Origin: JADJYF01 sp043782755
Lineage (GTDB): Bacteria; Pseudomonadota; Gammaproteobacteria; Ga0077536
DNA length: 18,944 bases
NCBI GenBank assembly: GCA_043782755.1
Contig: JAYWAC010000039.1
Coordinates: forward strand, 1 to 18,944
Reading direction: 5' to 3'
Position 1 is the stretch's first letter, and the number at the start of each line of letters is the position of its first letter. Positions 1 through 7,428 of this stretch are shown one piece after another. The position numbers and the translations under genes are program-made. A model generated the notes under the pieces. The model had not been told where the DNA came from. It worked only from the letters and a program-made list of their open reading frames with translations, and searched no databases.

Positions 1-908
1 AGGAAATCGGCGCGCACTGCTACCCGAGTCCGGCCGATACCACGCCTGAGAATATTGCCCTGGCCGCCATCGATTCCGCCAAGCGCGACTTCTGTGACGT
101 GCTGATAGTCGATACCGCCGGCCGTCTTGCCATCGACGCGCAGATGATGGACGAGATCAAGCGCATCCACGGCGCGGTCCATCCCCACGAAACCTTGTTC
201 GTGATCGATTCCATGATGGGCCAGGACGCGGTCGCCACCGCGCGTGCCTTCAACGACGCGCTGCCATTGACCGGTATCGTGCTGACCAAGACCGATGGTG
301 ACGCGCGTGGCGGTGCGGCGCTGTCGGTGCGCCGTGTCACCGGCAAGCCGATCAAATTCCTGGGCACCGGCGAGAAGACCGACGGTCTCGAAGCCTTCCA
401 CCCTGATCGCGTCGCCTCGCGCATCCTCGGCATGGGCGACGTCTTGTCGCTGATCGAGGAAGTCGAGCAGAAGGTCGATCATGAAAAGGCACTGAAGGTC
501 GCCGAGAAGCTCAAGAAGGGTAAGGGCTTCGATCTGCAAGACTTCCGCGACCAGATCGATCAGATGCGCAACATGGGCGGCATGCAGGCGCTGCTCGGCA
601 AGTTGCCGGGCATGGGCGACCTGTCGGAGAAGATCAAGAACCAGGTCAATGACAAAGAATTGACCAAGCTCGCCGCTATCATCGATTCCATGACGCCGCA
701 GGAACGCGAGTTCCCGGCCATCATCAAGGCCTCGCGCAAGGTCCGCATCGCCAATGGCGCCGGTAGCCAGGTGCAGGACGTCAACAAGCTGCTCAAGCAG
801 TTCCTGCAGATGCAGAAGATGATGAAGAAGATGACCAAGAAAGGAGCGCTGAAAAATCTCATGCGCGGAATGCGCGGGCAGATGCCGCCCGGCTTTCCCA
901 TGCAGTGA
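1..908 (+). CDS. ffh: Signal recognition particle GTPase Ffh, C-terminal part (5' end outside window)
   Basis: This is the protein subunit of the bacterial signal recognition particle. It binds 4.5S RNA and signal sequences in the cytoplasm and delivers ribosomes to FtsY at the membrane. The frame is open from base 3 to the TGA at 906-908, about 301 residues, so the N domain and P-loop lie upstream of the window. Seen in order: VDTAGRL (G3 motif), LTKTDGDARGG (G4 motif), GTGEKTDGLEAFHPDRVASR at the end of the G domain, then the methionine-rich M domain with MQKMMKKMTKKG and a C-terminus in MRGMRGQMPPGFPMQ. The M-domain length and the methionine clusters fit a complete C-terminus. The family is unmistakable; FtsY and FlhF lack this M domain. 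The nearest downstream gene is maeB, 85 bp away, with no functional link implied. Confidence 0.97.
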   Translation, partial: EIGAHCYPSPADTTPENIALAAIDSAKRDFCDVLIVDTAGRLAIDAQMMDEIKRIHGAVHPHETLFVIDSMMGQDAVATARAFNDALPLTGIVLTKTDGDARGGAALSVRRVTGKPIKFLGTGEKTDGLEAFHPDRVASRILGMGDVLSLIEEVEQKVDHEKALKVAEKLKKGKGFDLQDFRDQIDQMRNMGGMQALLGKLPGMGDLSEKIKNQVNDKELTKLAAIIDSMTPQEREFPAIIKASRKVRIANGAGSQVQDVNKLLKQFLQMQKMMKKMTKKGALKNLMRGMRGQMPPGFPMQ

Positions 909-925
909 GGGCAGCGTTCCGTGGC

Positions 926-990
926 GCGTAGCCGGGTGGCACCAACACGGTGTCGCTTGTGGGTGCGCATGAACCCTAAGGGAGCTACGC
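926..990 (+). repeat. Long imperfect hairpin between ffh and maeB, overlapping the maeB ribosome-binding region
   Basis: The arms GCGTAGC (926-932) and GCTACGC (984-990) are perfect inverted repeats. Inside them, GGGT (934-937) can pair with ACCC (973-976), and GCACC (939-943) with GGTGC (962-966). The shape resembles the REP-like palindromes that sit between genes in proteobacteria. There is no T-run after it, so it is not a standard intrinsic terminator. The likely maeB Shine-Dalgarno (978-984) lies in and beside the 3' arm, so folding could hide it. Pairing was done by eye. Confidence 0.5.
978..984 (+). promoter_or_regulatory. Ribosome-binding site supporting the GTG start of maeB
   Basis: AAGGGAG lies 9 nt before the GTG at 994. 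It supports this non-ATG start, which also gives an N-terminus of normal MaeB length. The last base belongs to the GCTACGC arm of the upstream hairpin. Confidence 0.6.
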
Positions 991-993
991 ACT

Positions 994-3285
994 GTGACGA
1001 CCCGAAAAGACGACGACCTCTACGCGCGCGCCCTCGAATACCATGTCAATCCACGGCCGGGCAAAATCGAAATTACCCCGACCAAGCCACTCGCCAACCA
1101 GCATGATCTCGCACTCGCCTATTCGCCGGGCGTGGCTGCTCCTTGTGAGGCGATAGTCGCCGACCCCAACAGCGCTTCGTTGTATACCGCGCGCGGCAAT
1201 CTGGTGGCGGTCATCACCAATGGCACGGCGGTGCTGGGCCTGGGCGCCATCGGTCCGCTCGCCGCCAAGCCGGTGATGGAAGGCAAGGCGGTATTGTTCA
1301 AGAAGTTCGCCGGCATCGATGTGTTCGACATCGAGATCAACGAGACCGATCCGGACAAATTGGTCGATATCATCGCCAGCCTTGAGCCGACCTTTGGCGG
1401 CATCAATCTCGAAGACATCAAGGCGCCCGAATGTTTCTTCATCGAACAGAAATTGAAGGACCGCGTGAAAATTCCGGTCTTTCACGACGATCAGCATGGC
1501 ACCGCGATCATTTCGGCGGCGGCCATCATCAATGCGCTGGAAGTGGTCGGCAAGCAAATCGGTGAGGTCAAACTGGTGGCCTCGGGCGCCGGCGCGGCGG
1601 CGATTGCCTGTCTGCGCTTGCTGTATTCCCTGGGCTTACCGCGCGAGAACATTCTCGTCACCGATCGCGCCGGCGTGATCTACGAAGGTCGCGATGCGCA
1701 GATGGATGAGCACAAGGCTTTCTTCGCGCGCAAGACCGCCCATCGCACCCTCGCCGACGCGATGGTCGGTGCCGATATCTTTCTCGGCCTGTCGGGCCCC
1801 GGCGTGCTGAGCGCGGAGATGGTGAAGACCATGGCGCGCCAGCCCCTGATCCTGGCGCTCGCCAATCCGACCCCGGAAATTCTTCCCGAGATAGCGCGCG
1901 CCGCGCGGCCCGATGCCCTGATCGCGACCGGTCGCTCGGACTATCCGAACCAGGTCAACAACGTGCTGTGCTTCCCTTATCTGTTTCGTGGTGCGCTCGA
2001 TGTCGGCGCGACCACTATCACCGAAGAGATGAAGCTCGCTTGCGTACACGCACTGGCGCGACTCACGCGTCAGGAAGCGTCCGAAGTGGTGGTCGCAGCC
2101 TATGGCGGCGATGCCATGAGCTTCGGCCCCGACTATCTGATCCCGAAGCCCTTTGACCCGCGTCTCATCACCGAGCTCGCACCGGCGGTGGCGCAAGCGG
2201 CGATGCAGAGCGGTGTCGCGACGCGCCCGCTCGCGAGTCTCAAGGACTATCGCGAGCAATTGAGCAAGTTCGTGTTCCAGTCGGTGTTGCTCATGAAGCC
2301 GCTGTTCGAACGCGCGCGTCAGGACCGCAAGCGCATTGCCTATGCCGACGGCGAATCGAGCACGGTGTTACGCGCCGTGCAATCGGTGGTCGATGACGGC
2401 ATCGCACTGCCGGTGCTGGTCGGACGTCCGCAGGTCATCGCCAAGCGCATTACCGATCTCGGCCTGCGCATGGTGGCGGAGCGCGATTTCGAAGTGGTCA
2501 ATCCGGAATCGGACGATCGCTATCGCGAGTATGTCGAGGAATATCACGCGGTGATGAAGCGTCACGGCGTGACCTTGCAGGACGCGCGCGATGTGCTGCG
2601 TTCCAACCACACCGTGATTGCCGCGCTACTGGTGCGCAAGGGCGCGGCCGACGCCATGCTGTGCGGTCTGGCCGGTGAATATCACGAGCATCTGCGTCAG
2701 GTGCGCGATCTGCTCGGTACACGCACCGGCGTCAGCGATATGGCGGCGATGAACGTGCTGGTATTGCGCAAGGGCACCTTGTTTCTGTGCGATACCTATG
2801 TGCACGCCGAGCCGAGCGCGGCGCAGATCGCGCAGGCCACCATTCTTGCCGCCGAACAGGTACGACGTTTCGGCCTCGCGCCCAAGATCGCGTTGTTATC
2901 CCATTCCAATTTCGGTACGCGCGATACGGCGAGTGCCTTGCGCATGCGCGAGGCACTCGCGCTCATTCGCGCGCAGGCACCGGAGTTGGAAGTGGATGGT
3001 GAGATGCAGGCCGATGCGGCCTTGATTCCGAATATCCGCAACAAGGCGCTGGCAGATTCGACGCTCGAAGGGCAGGCCAATCTGCTCATGATGCCGAGCA
3101 TGGATGCGGCCAACATCGCGCTCAATCTGTTGACGGTGATGGGCGAGGGCGTGTCGGTCGGACCGATACTGCTTGGTTGTCGTTACGCCGCGCATATCCT
3201 CACGCCATCGGCCACCGTCCGTCGTGTGCAAAACATGAGTGCGCTGGCGGTAGTCGACGCGCAGTTGCTGACGACACGCAGCTAG
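994..3285 (+). CDS. maeB: NADP-dependent malic enzyme MaeB (malic enzyme plus phosphotransacetylase-like domain)
   Basis: The enzyme oxidatively decarboxylates L-malate to pyruvate, making NADPH for biosynthesis, in the cytoplasm. The 763-residue length matches the two-domain MaeB type (about 760). Residues 1 to about 430 are the malic enzyme part: AYSPGVAAPC (42-51, with the catalytic Tyr), GKAVLFKKFAGIDVFDIEI (97-115), the metal-binding HDDQHGT (164-170), the nucleotide-binding GAGAAA (198-203) and LANPTPEILPE near 290. Residues from about 430 to the end form the phosphotransacetylase-like domain (VLVGRP, LLGTRTGVSDMAAMNVLVL, VGPILLGC), which in this family is regulatory (acetyl-CoA) rather than a working Pta. 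The start is GTG at 994, with AAGGGAG upstream. It follows ffh on the same strand but is probably transcribed separately. Identity is secure; NADP preference is known of the family and not read from sequence. Confidence 0.96.
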   Translation: MTTRKDDDLYARALEYHVNPRPGKIEITPTKPLANQHDLALAYSPGVAAPCEAIVADPNSASLYTARGNLVAVITNGTAVLGLGAIGPLAAKPVMEGKAVLFKKFAGIDVFDIEINETDPDKLVDIIASLEPTFGGINLEDIKAPECFFIEQKLKDRVKIPVFHDDQHGTAIISAAAIINALEVVGKQIGEVKLVASGAGAAAIACLRLLYSLGLPRENILVTDRAGVIYEGRDAQMDEHKAFFARKTAHRTLADAMVGADIFLGLSGPGVLSAEMVKTMARQPLILALANPTPEILPEIARAARPDALIATGRSDYPNQVNNVLCFPYLFRGALDVGATTITEEMKLACVHALARLTRQEASEVVVAAYGGDAMSFGPDYLIPKPFDPRLITELAPAVAQAAMQSGVATRPLASLKDYREQLSKFVFQSVLLMKPLFERARQDRKRIAYADGESSTVLRAVQSVVDDGIALPVLVGRPQVIAKRITDLGLRMVAERDFEVVNPESDDRYREYVEEYHAVMKRHGVTLQDARDVLRSNHTVIAALLVRKGAADAMLCGLAGEYHEHLRQVRDLLGTRTGVSDMAAMNVLVLRKGTLFLCDTYVHAEPSAAQIAQATILAAEQVRRFGLAPKIALLSHSNFGTRDTASALRMREALALIRAQAPELEVDGEMQADAALIPNIRNKALADSTLEGQANLLMMPSMDAANIALNLLTVMGEGVSVGPILLGCRYAAHILTPSATVRRVQNMSALAVVDAQLLTTRS

Positions 3286-3294
3286 TCGCGCGGG

Positions 3295-3339
3295 GCACAC
3301 GGACGCGGCGGCGTCGGACGAAACCGCTGCGCCGTGTGC
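3295..3339 (+). terminator. Possible transcription terminator after maeB
   Basis: Ten bases after the maeB stop, GCACACGG (3295-3302) is the exact inverse of CCGTGTGC (3332-3339). CGCGGCG (3304-3310) can extend the stem with CGCTGCG (3325-3331) using one G-U pair. A T-rich patch (3348-3357) follows about 9 nt later, further away than in a textbook intrinsic terminator. It may instead stabilise the mRNA 3' end. Confidence 0.4.
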
Positions 3340-3392
3340 GACGTGGATGTTATTGTCACGCGCACATCAAGCAAGGATTCCGAGGAGTGGCA

Positions 3393-4217
3393 ATGGCTTT
3401 GGATCGTCATGTCGATCGCATGCGTTGGTTGTGGAATGTGCTCAGCATCAAGAGTCGCTTTGGCTTTATTTCCCACTTGCAAGCCGGGCACCGCTGGGAC
3501 CCGGCGGAATTCCATCTGACCGGAGTACGCTTCGTCGATCGCATGATGGACCGCCTGCTTGAGTACGGCAGCAAAGAGCCGAGCACGGCTACGCTGCTTG
3601 AGATAGGTTGCGGTGTCGGTCGCTTCATGAGACCCCTCGCCTGCCGCTTCAAACATGTCACCGGCATCGATATCTCGCGTGTCATGTTGACCCGCGCCCG
3701 TCGTTATTGCGTGGGCCTGCCGAACATCACCTATCTCCTGAACGACGGTACGTCGATCCCGTTGCCGGACGCGAGTGTCGACTACTGCGTGTCGGCGGGT
3801 GTGTTTCAGCACATCACCGACGCCGAGGTAATTGTGAACTATCTCCGCGAGGCGCTGCGGGTGCTGGCGCCCGGTGGTCTGTTGTTGTTTCAGTTCGAAG
3901 GTAATCGCACGGCGGCGGTTGGTCATGGGCAGGCCGGCGCGCGTATCAGTGCCGCGCTGCTTGATGCGGAACTGAAGGACTCGGCCTACCGAATCCGCGA
4001 AATCTCGACCGACCCGACCGACGCCATCCGTTGCGTGGTGATCGTGCTGGAAAAGTGCGCGGCGAGCGTCACCGTTGCGGCGGAACAGCGTTCCTTCAGT
4101 CAGTGGCCGATGAGTGAGCGACGCTGGATGAGTGGTGTCTACGACGATGTGAAGACCCGCACGCGGATGCATGTGCGCCAGCAGCAGGCGCCTCTGAAGC
4201 TGACCTTCTACGACTGA
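3393..4217 (+). CDS. Class I SAM-dependent methyltransferase, substrate unknown
   Basis: The 274-residue protein has a Rossmann-type SAM-binding fold of the Methyltransf_11/25 kind. Motif I is LLEIGCGVGRF (68-78), the acidic end of strand 2 is GIDIS (91-95), motif II/III is the stretch SIPLPDASVDYCVSAGVFQH (121-140), and APGGLLLFQFEGN (159-171) follows. A basic N-terminal region of about 60 residues precedes the fold. I chose ATG 3393 over the in-frame upstream start at 3177. It has GAGGAG 5 nt upstream, and the longer version would overlap the maeB 3' end and add residues read out of frame from maeB. The gene stands alone, 107 bp after maeB and tail-to-tail with the exported protein gene at 4235. 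I see nothing that identifies the methyl acceptor (small molecule, lipid or protein), so no specific name is given. Confidence 0.85.
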   Translation: MALDRHVDRMRWLWNVLSIKSRFGFISHLQAGHRWDPAEFHLTGVRFVDRMMDRLLEYGSKEPSTATLLEIGCGVGRFMRPLACRFKHVTGIDISRVMLTRARRYCVGLPNITYLLNDGTSIPLPDASVDYCVSAGVFQHITDAEVIVNYLREALRVLAPGGLLLFQFEGNRTAAVGHGQAGARISAALLDAELKDSAYRIREISTDPTDAIRCVVIVLEKCAASVTVAAEQRSFSQWPMSERRWMSGVYDDVKTRTRMHVRQQQAPLKLTFYD

Positions 4218-4234
4218 ATGCCACCGACAGGCTG

Positions 4235-4783
4235 TTAGTGCGAGCTTGCGCCGCTAGCGACGTTGTCGCTGCCGTGGGCACTCAGGAAGCCTGCCAGCAG
4301 TTCATCGACCACCGGATAGAGCTTGCGCAGATCACTCGGATTACTGATGCCGCTCTGGCCATTGGCCCACACGTTGTGTGAGACGAAGCCGCCTTCCGCC
4401 GACAGCGGGATCTTGCGACGTGCCTGCAACGCCATGGCGTAGGAGTAGTAGCCATAGCTGCCTTCGACGACGGTCAGTTTGATGCGCAGCTGACCGACCG
4501 TTGCGTCGCGGAGCGCCGTGGCGTCGTCGGCGACTTCGAGGCCGGCAGCGTTAAGTTTTTCCTCGACGTGTCTGCGCATTTCATCGGCGCGCAATCCATA
4601 GCGCGCAAAATCAGGGTTGACGCCGTCCACCGCGACATTGATGCGATGCATGCCGCGCAAGGCATTGGCCGCGAATTCTTCGGCGCAGGCGGCCTGCGAC
4701 AGCGCGACTATGATCACCATCGTGGTGGCAGCGACCAACAAGCCACCCTTGCGACGCGGCGCTGAACGGACGGGCAGGGACAT
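4235..4783 (-). CDS. Conserved-looking exported protein of unknown function, downstream of dsbB
   Basis: I do not recognise a named family. The 182-residue product begins with a clear Sec signal peptide: a basic N-terminus (RSAPRRKGG), a hydrophobic core (LLVAATTMVIIVALS) and an AACA cleavage region before EEF near residue 35. The Cys there lacks a good lipobox, so a soluble periplasmic protein is more likely than a lipoprotein. The mature part is mixed alpha/beta: GMHRINVAVDGVN, a helix RADEMRRHVEEKLNAAGLEV, a strand GQLRIKLTVVEG, a tyrosine-rich GSYGYYSYAMALQ, and a last helix LRKLYPVVDELLAGFLSAHG. The start is ATG 4783, chosen for its strong AAGGAG (4793-4798) and signal peptide. A longer in-frame reading back to 5392 runs through dsbB in the wrong frame. 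It starts 14 bp after the dsbB stop, so the two are very probably cotranscribed. It has no CXXC motif, so a direct role in disulfide chemistry is not shown. Confidence 0.8.
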   Translation of the reverse strand: MSLPVRSAPRRKGGLLVAATTMVIIVALSQAACAEEFAANALRGMHRINVAVDGVNPDFARYGLRADEMRRHVEEKLNAAGLEVADDATALRDATVGQLRIKLTVVEGSYGYYSYAMALQARRKIPLSAEGGFVSHNVWANGQSGISNPSDLRKLYPVVDELLAGFLSAHGSDNVASGASSH

Positions 4784-4792
4784 CACGGATAA

Positions 4793-4798
4793 CTCCTT
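4793..4798 (-). promoter_or_regulatory. Strong Shine-Dalgarno overlapping the dsbB stop codon
   Basis: AAGGAG on the minus strand shares its first A with the dsbB TGA and lies 9 nt before the ATG at 4783. It fixes the start of the exported protein gene and suggests translational coupling to dsbB. Confidence 0.75.
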
Positions 4799-5310
4799 CA
4801 GAACAGGCGCAGCTTGGTGATCGCGCGCGACCCGATGAATGCGAGGTAGGCGAGCGTGATGGCGCTGAAACAAATCAAAGACCACTCGGCAATGGACAGC
4901 GAGAGCAAGGTCCAGTCGACCGCCGCGCATTCGCCGGTGCCGCGCAAGGCCTGCTTGATGACCTGCGCGAGGGGGAATTGGTCGAGCATGTAGTCGAGGC
5001 CTGGGCCACAGGCCGGCACCTGATCTTCCGGCAGATGCTGCAGCCAAGTCTGACGCCCGGCAATGCCGGCGCCGATCACGGCGGCGAGGATGGTCAGCAC
5101 GCCGTAGACATACACGCCACCGCGTCGTGGTCCGTGCAGCGTGCCAAGCACGGTGATGATGACGATCGCCATGTAGCACAGGCGTTGAAATATACACATC
5201 GGACAAGGCTCGATGTGTTGGACGAATTGCAGGTAATAGCCGCAGCCGAGCAGTGCAGCGCAGCCAAACGCAGTAAGCGCGAACAACACGCGCGGATTCA
5301 AATTCGACAC
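4798..5310 (-). CDS. dsbB: Disulfide bond formation protein DsbB
   Basis: This inner-membrane enzyme reoxidises periplasmic DsbA and passes the electrons to ubiquinone or menaquinone. The 170-residue length and four predicted membrane helices (about 8-28, 43-59, 66-84, 141-161) are typical. The first redox pair is in PCPMC (C36, C39) in periplasmic loop 1, followed by the quinone-site Arg in FQRLCYM (R43). The second pair is C101 (PACGPG) and C128 (GECAAVDW) in the large loop. All four essential cysteines are present. The start is GTG 5310, giving MSNLNPRVLF and leaving helix 1 intact; no strong ribosome-binding site is visible before it. It is followed closely by an exported protein gene. 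Upstream lies a 152-bp inverted-repeat element rather than a close operon partner, so dsbB probably has its own promoter. Confidence 0.96.
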   Translation of the reverse strand: MSNLNPRVLFALTAFGCAALLGCGYYLQFVQHIEPCPMCIFQRLCYMAIVIITVLGTLHGPRRGGVYVYGVLTILAAVIGAGIAGRQTWLQHLPEDQVPACGPGLDYMLDQFPLAQVIKQALRGTGECAAVDWTLLSLSIAEWSLICFSAITLAYLAFIGSRAITKLRLF

Positions 5311-5339
5311 TGAGCACCCCGCGCTTAGAGCTTGCGCCT

Positions 5340-5372
5340 ATTGTAGCCCGCAACGCTAGTGCGCTGTCCCGC
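5340..5372 (-). promoter_or_regulatory. Candidate dsbB promoter
   Basis: On the minus strand a TACAAT -10 box (5340-5345) lies about 30 nt upstream of the GTG start. The best -35 match is weak: GACA within the GGGACA at the end of the inverted-repeat element, at about 19 bp spacing. If real, the end of the element supplies part of the promoter. The -10 is good and the -35 is poor. Confidence 0.35.
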
Positions 5373-5514
5373 AATGAATCTTCGTAATTCACTTGGTCTC
5401 GAACCGCGATGCGGCGTTGCTCGTCGTCGCCATAGCGCCACTATGACTCCTCCTCGCGCCTTGCCTCGCGGCCCGATCCCGGGCGCGAATTATCGAAGTT
5501 CATCCCGGGACAGC
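5363..5514. repeat. 152-bp inverted-repeat (MITE/REP-like) element between yheT and dsbB
   Basis: The two ends are inverted copies. GCTGTCCCG (5363-5371) matches CGGGACAGC (5506-5514). After a 2-base mismatch, ATGAA (5374-5378), CTTCG (5380-5384) and TAATTC (5385-5390) match TTCAT (5499-5503), CGAAG (5494-5498) and GAATTA (5487-5492), with one bulged T on each side. About 25 of 28 positions pair. The centre is a second palindrome, CATAG-N5-CTATG (5431-5445), lying almost exactly at the midpoint. Between arms and centre there is further partial pairing (TCG..CCGCGA..GC on the left and its inverse on the right). No protein is encoded inside. The symmetry suggests a mobile miniature element or a large RNA hairpin. 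The right arm overlaps the yheT 3' end. Confidence 0.75.
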
Positions 5515-6515
5515 ACACCGCGTGCGCCGCCAGCGCGTATGTCGTTGAGGTGGGCAATGATGCGTGGTTCCAGCCAATAGCGGGCGCGCCCCGGCAGCCT
5601 GCCGGTGATGAATCCGACGTGGCCGCCGCGCGCCGCAAGCTCAAGGCTGACCGTCGGGCTGAGCTCTGTGGCGTGGGGAATGGCGTGGGCTGGCACGAAG
5701 GGATCGTCCGCAGCATGCAGGATGAGGGTCGGCACCGCGATCTTGCGCAGAAACTGTCGACAGCTGGCACGGGCATAGTAGTCATGCACGTCGCGAAAGC
5801 CGTGCAGCGGCGCGGTAACCGCGTCGTCGAAGCGCCAGAAGCTGTCCAGCGCGCCGAGGTCGGTGATGCCGAGTGGATTGTTGTTCAGATCGAACTTGGC
5901 TTTGAAGCGCGCCTGCATGCTGCGCACTAGACGCCATTGATAGAGACGCGAGGCGCCTTGGGCGAGACGGTCGGCGCAGGCCGCGAGATCGAAAGGCACG
6001 GAGATCGCGACGGCGGTCTTGAACGGCGCGTCCGCGCCCGACTCGCCCAGCCATTTCAATAACACATTGCCACCCAGCGAATAGCCGATGGCGGCGAAGG
6101 GCGCGCGTCCGTGGCGCGCAACGAGATGATGCACGACCGTGGCCGCATCGCCCGTGTCGCCTGAGTGATAGCTGCGCGGCAGGCGATTCGGTGCGCCGCT
6201 GCAGCCACGGAAATGCATCAGCACCGCGCGATAACCGGCGGCGTGCAAGGCGCTGAGCATGCCGCGCACATAGGGCGAGCGATGGCTACCTTCCAGGCCA
6301 TGCAGTATCAGCACGCAGGGGCCGCCGTTGTCCAGCGTCCAGGCGAGATCGAGGAAGTCGCCGTCAATCAGTTCGAGACGTTCAAAGCTGAGCGCCGGCG
6401 CGCTGACAGGGCGGCACAGCGCCGCCCACAAGGTCGGGAGATGCGGGCCGGGTAGCCAGGGTGCGGGCGCGTAATCCGGCGCCGGCAGGACGCGACCGTG
6501 ATGCCTGTCAGGCAC
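5490..6515 (-). CDS. yheT: YheT-family alpha/beta hydrolase
   Basis: Serine hydrolase of the UPF0017/YheT family (341 residues; E. coli YheT is about 340). The substrate is not established; relatives are called hydrolases or esterases. Visible: PAPWLPGPHLPTLW near the N-terminus, which is a family signature, the oxyanion region LHGLEGSHRSPY (71-82), FRGCSGAPNRLPRSYHSGDTGD (102-123), the nucleophile elbow GYSLGGN (144-150, Ser146), the acid in LHAADDPFVP (Asp270 or Asp271) and the catalytic His in RGGHVGF (His299). The triad is therefore complete. The start is GTG 6515, overlapping the ygfZ stop by 8 bp, so it is the last gene of the sdh-ygfZ run. Its last seven residues (LSRDELR) and TAA stop are encoded by the right arm of the inverted-repeat element, so the original C-terminus may have been replaced. 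Confidence 0.9.
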   Translation of the reverse strand: MPDRHHGRVLPAPDYAPAPWLPGPHLPTLWAALCRPVSAPALSFERLELIDGDFLDLAWTLDNGGPCVLILHGLEGSHRSPYVRGMLSALHAAGYRAVLMHFRGCSGAPNRLPRSYHSGDTGDAATVVHHLVARHGRAPFAAIGYSLGGNVLLKWLGESGADAPFKTAVAISVPFDLAACADRLAQGASRLYQWRLVRSMQARFKAKFDLNNNPLGITDLGALDSFWRFDDAVTAPLHGFRDVHDYYARASCRQFLRKIAVPTLILHAADDPFVPAHAIPHATELSPTVSLELAARGGHVGFITGRLPGRARYWLEPRIIAHLNDIRAGGARGVLSRDELR

Positions 6516-7428
6516 CGGTCAGCGCGTAGGGCAGGGGCAGCGTCGCAAGCGTCGCAGCGGACGCGCCGGCGAGATGCAGCGCGCCGGCATCGATATCGAT
6601 CACCGCCAGCGCCTCACAGCGACCAGCGCCGCATGGCGCACTGATGAGCACCGTGCCATGAAATACGTCGTCGGCATCGAGCAGTCTTGCGCCAGGCAGA
6701 GGCGCGACACTCGATGCGACGCGCACGCGCTGCACGCGCCGCTTTACCGAGCCGCGGAATTTGATCCGTGCAATGATTTCCTGACCGGGATAACAGCCTT
6801 TGTTGAAGCTCACGCCAGCGAGCACATCGAGATTCAACTCCTGCGGCAGAAATTGATCCGACAAGCTTGCAACTAGCAGCGCCTCGCCGCGCGCGATATC
6901 GGTCAAGCATGCGGCCTTGTCGCCCTGTGTCGGCACGTTGAGTTCATCCCACAGGCGCGCGAGTTTGTCGCGCGGACCAAGCAGCCAGCGCCGCTCGCCA
7001 TCGACAGCGGGCACGACATCCGTCGCGACCGCCGGTGCGTCTGCGCCGTCGATCACCAGCACGCCATGACTGAGTGAGCAATCCTCGATCGTGAGCTTGG
7101 CGCGCAACACGAATAGGCGCAGACGTTTGATGAAGGCTGCGCTCTGGTCGGTCGGCAGCAGCGCATAGTACGTGCCGTTCGCTTCACGCAGCAGGCGTGG
7201 CAGGAACAGCACACGGCCCTTGGCACTGCACCACGCGGTCAAGAGCGTATGGCCCGCGTTCAAAGCGCGTATATCGCCACTGAATTGCCCGTGCAGGAAG
7301 TCGCCGGCATCATCGCCGGCAATGCGGATCACGGCCAGCGTCGGGCGTGCGGACTTGCAGGGCGGCGCGACGGCTATGCCATCGTCAATGCTTGCCTCGG
7401 TATTCGTATAGGGATTGGTCGCACTCAT
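6508..7428 (-). CDS. ygfZ: Folate-binding protein YgfZ (iron-sulfur protein repair/assembly)
   Basis: A tetrahydrofolate-binding protein related to the glycine cleavage T-protein; it maintains certain [4Fe-4S] enzymes in the cytoplasm. The 306-residue product carries the family hallmark KGCYPGQEIIARIKFRG (210-226), including the conserved Cys212. Upstream are FLHGQFSGDI (44-53), AWCSAKGRVLFLPRLL (65-80) and QFLPQELNLD (192-201). I chose ATG 7428 because it makes an ATGA overlap with the sdhE stop (7425-7427) and gives a normal N-terminus; the frame stays open to 7527 but that part overlaps sdhE. The link to sdhE matches the ygfZ-sdhE neighbourhood of E. coli, although here both genes are on one strand behind sdhB. 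Its likely clients next door are the Fe-S centres of SdhB. Confidence 0.93.
   Translation of the reverse strand: MSATNPYTNTEASIDDGIAVAPPCKSARPTLAVIRIAGDDAGDFLHGQFSGDIRALNAGHTLLTAWCSAKGRVLFLPRLLREANGTYYALLPTDQSAAFIKRLRLFVLRAKLTIEDCSLSHGVLVIDGADAPAVATDVVPAVDGERRWLLGPRDKLARLWDELNVPTQGDKAACLTDIARGEALLVASLSDQFLPQELNLDVLAGVSFNKGCYPGQEIIARIKFRGSVKRRVQRVRVASSVAPLPGARLLDADDVFHGTVLISAPCGAGRCEALAVIDIDAGALHLAGASAATLATLPLPYALTGA

Noticed and set aside
3177..3392. N-terminal extension of the methyltransferase
   Set aside because: It overlaps the maeB end in another frame and has a basic, unstructured composition. ATG 3393 has a GAGGAG site.
3282..4172. Minus-strand frame (296 codons) opposite the methyltransferase
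   Set aside because: His/Arg/Thr-rich shadow translation. The plus strand has a clear SAM-binding fold with a ribosome-binding site.
4235..5392. A 385-codon minus-strand frame covering dsbB and the next gene
   Set aside because: Only the last 182 codons encode a credible protein with its own Shine-Dalgarno and signal peptide. The upstream part is dsbB read in another frame (Arg/His-rich, no fold) plus part of the inverted repeat.
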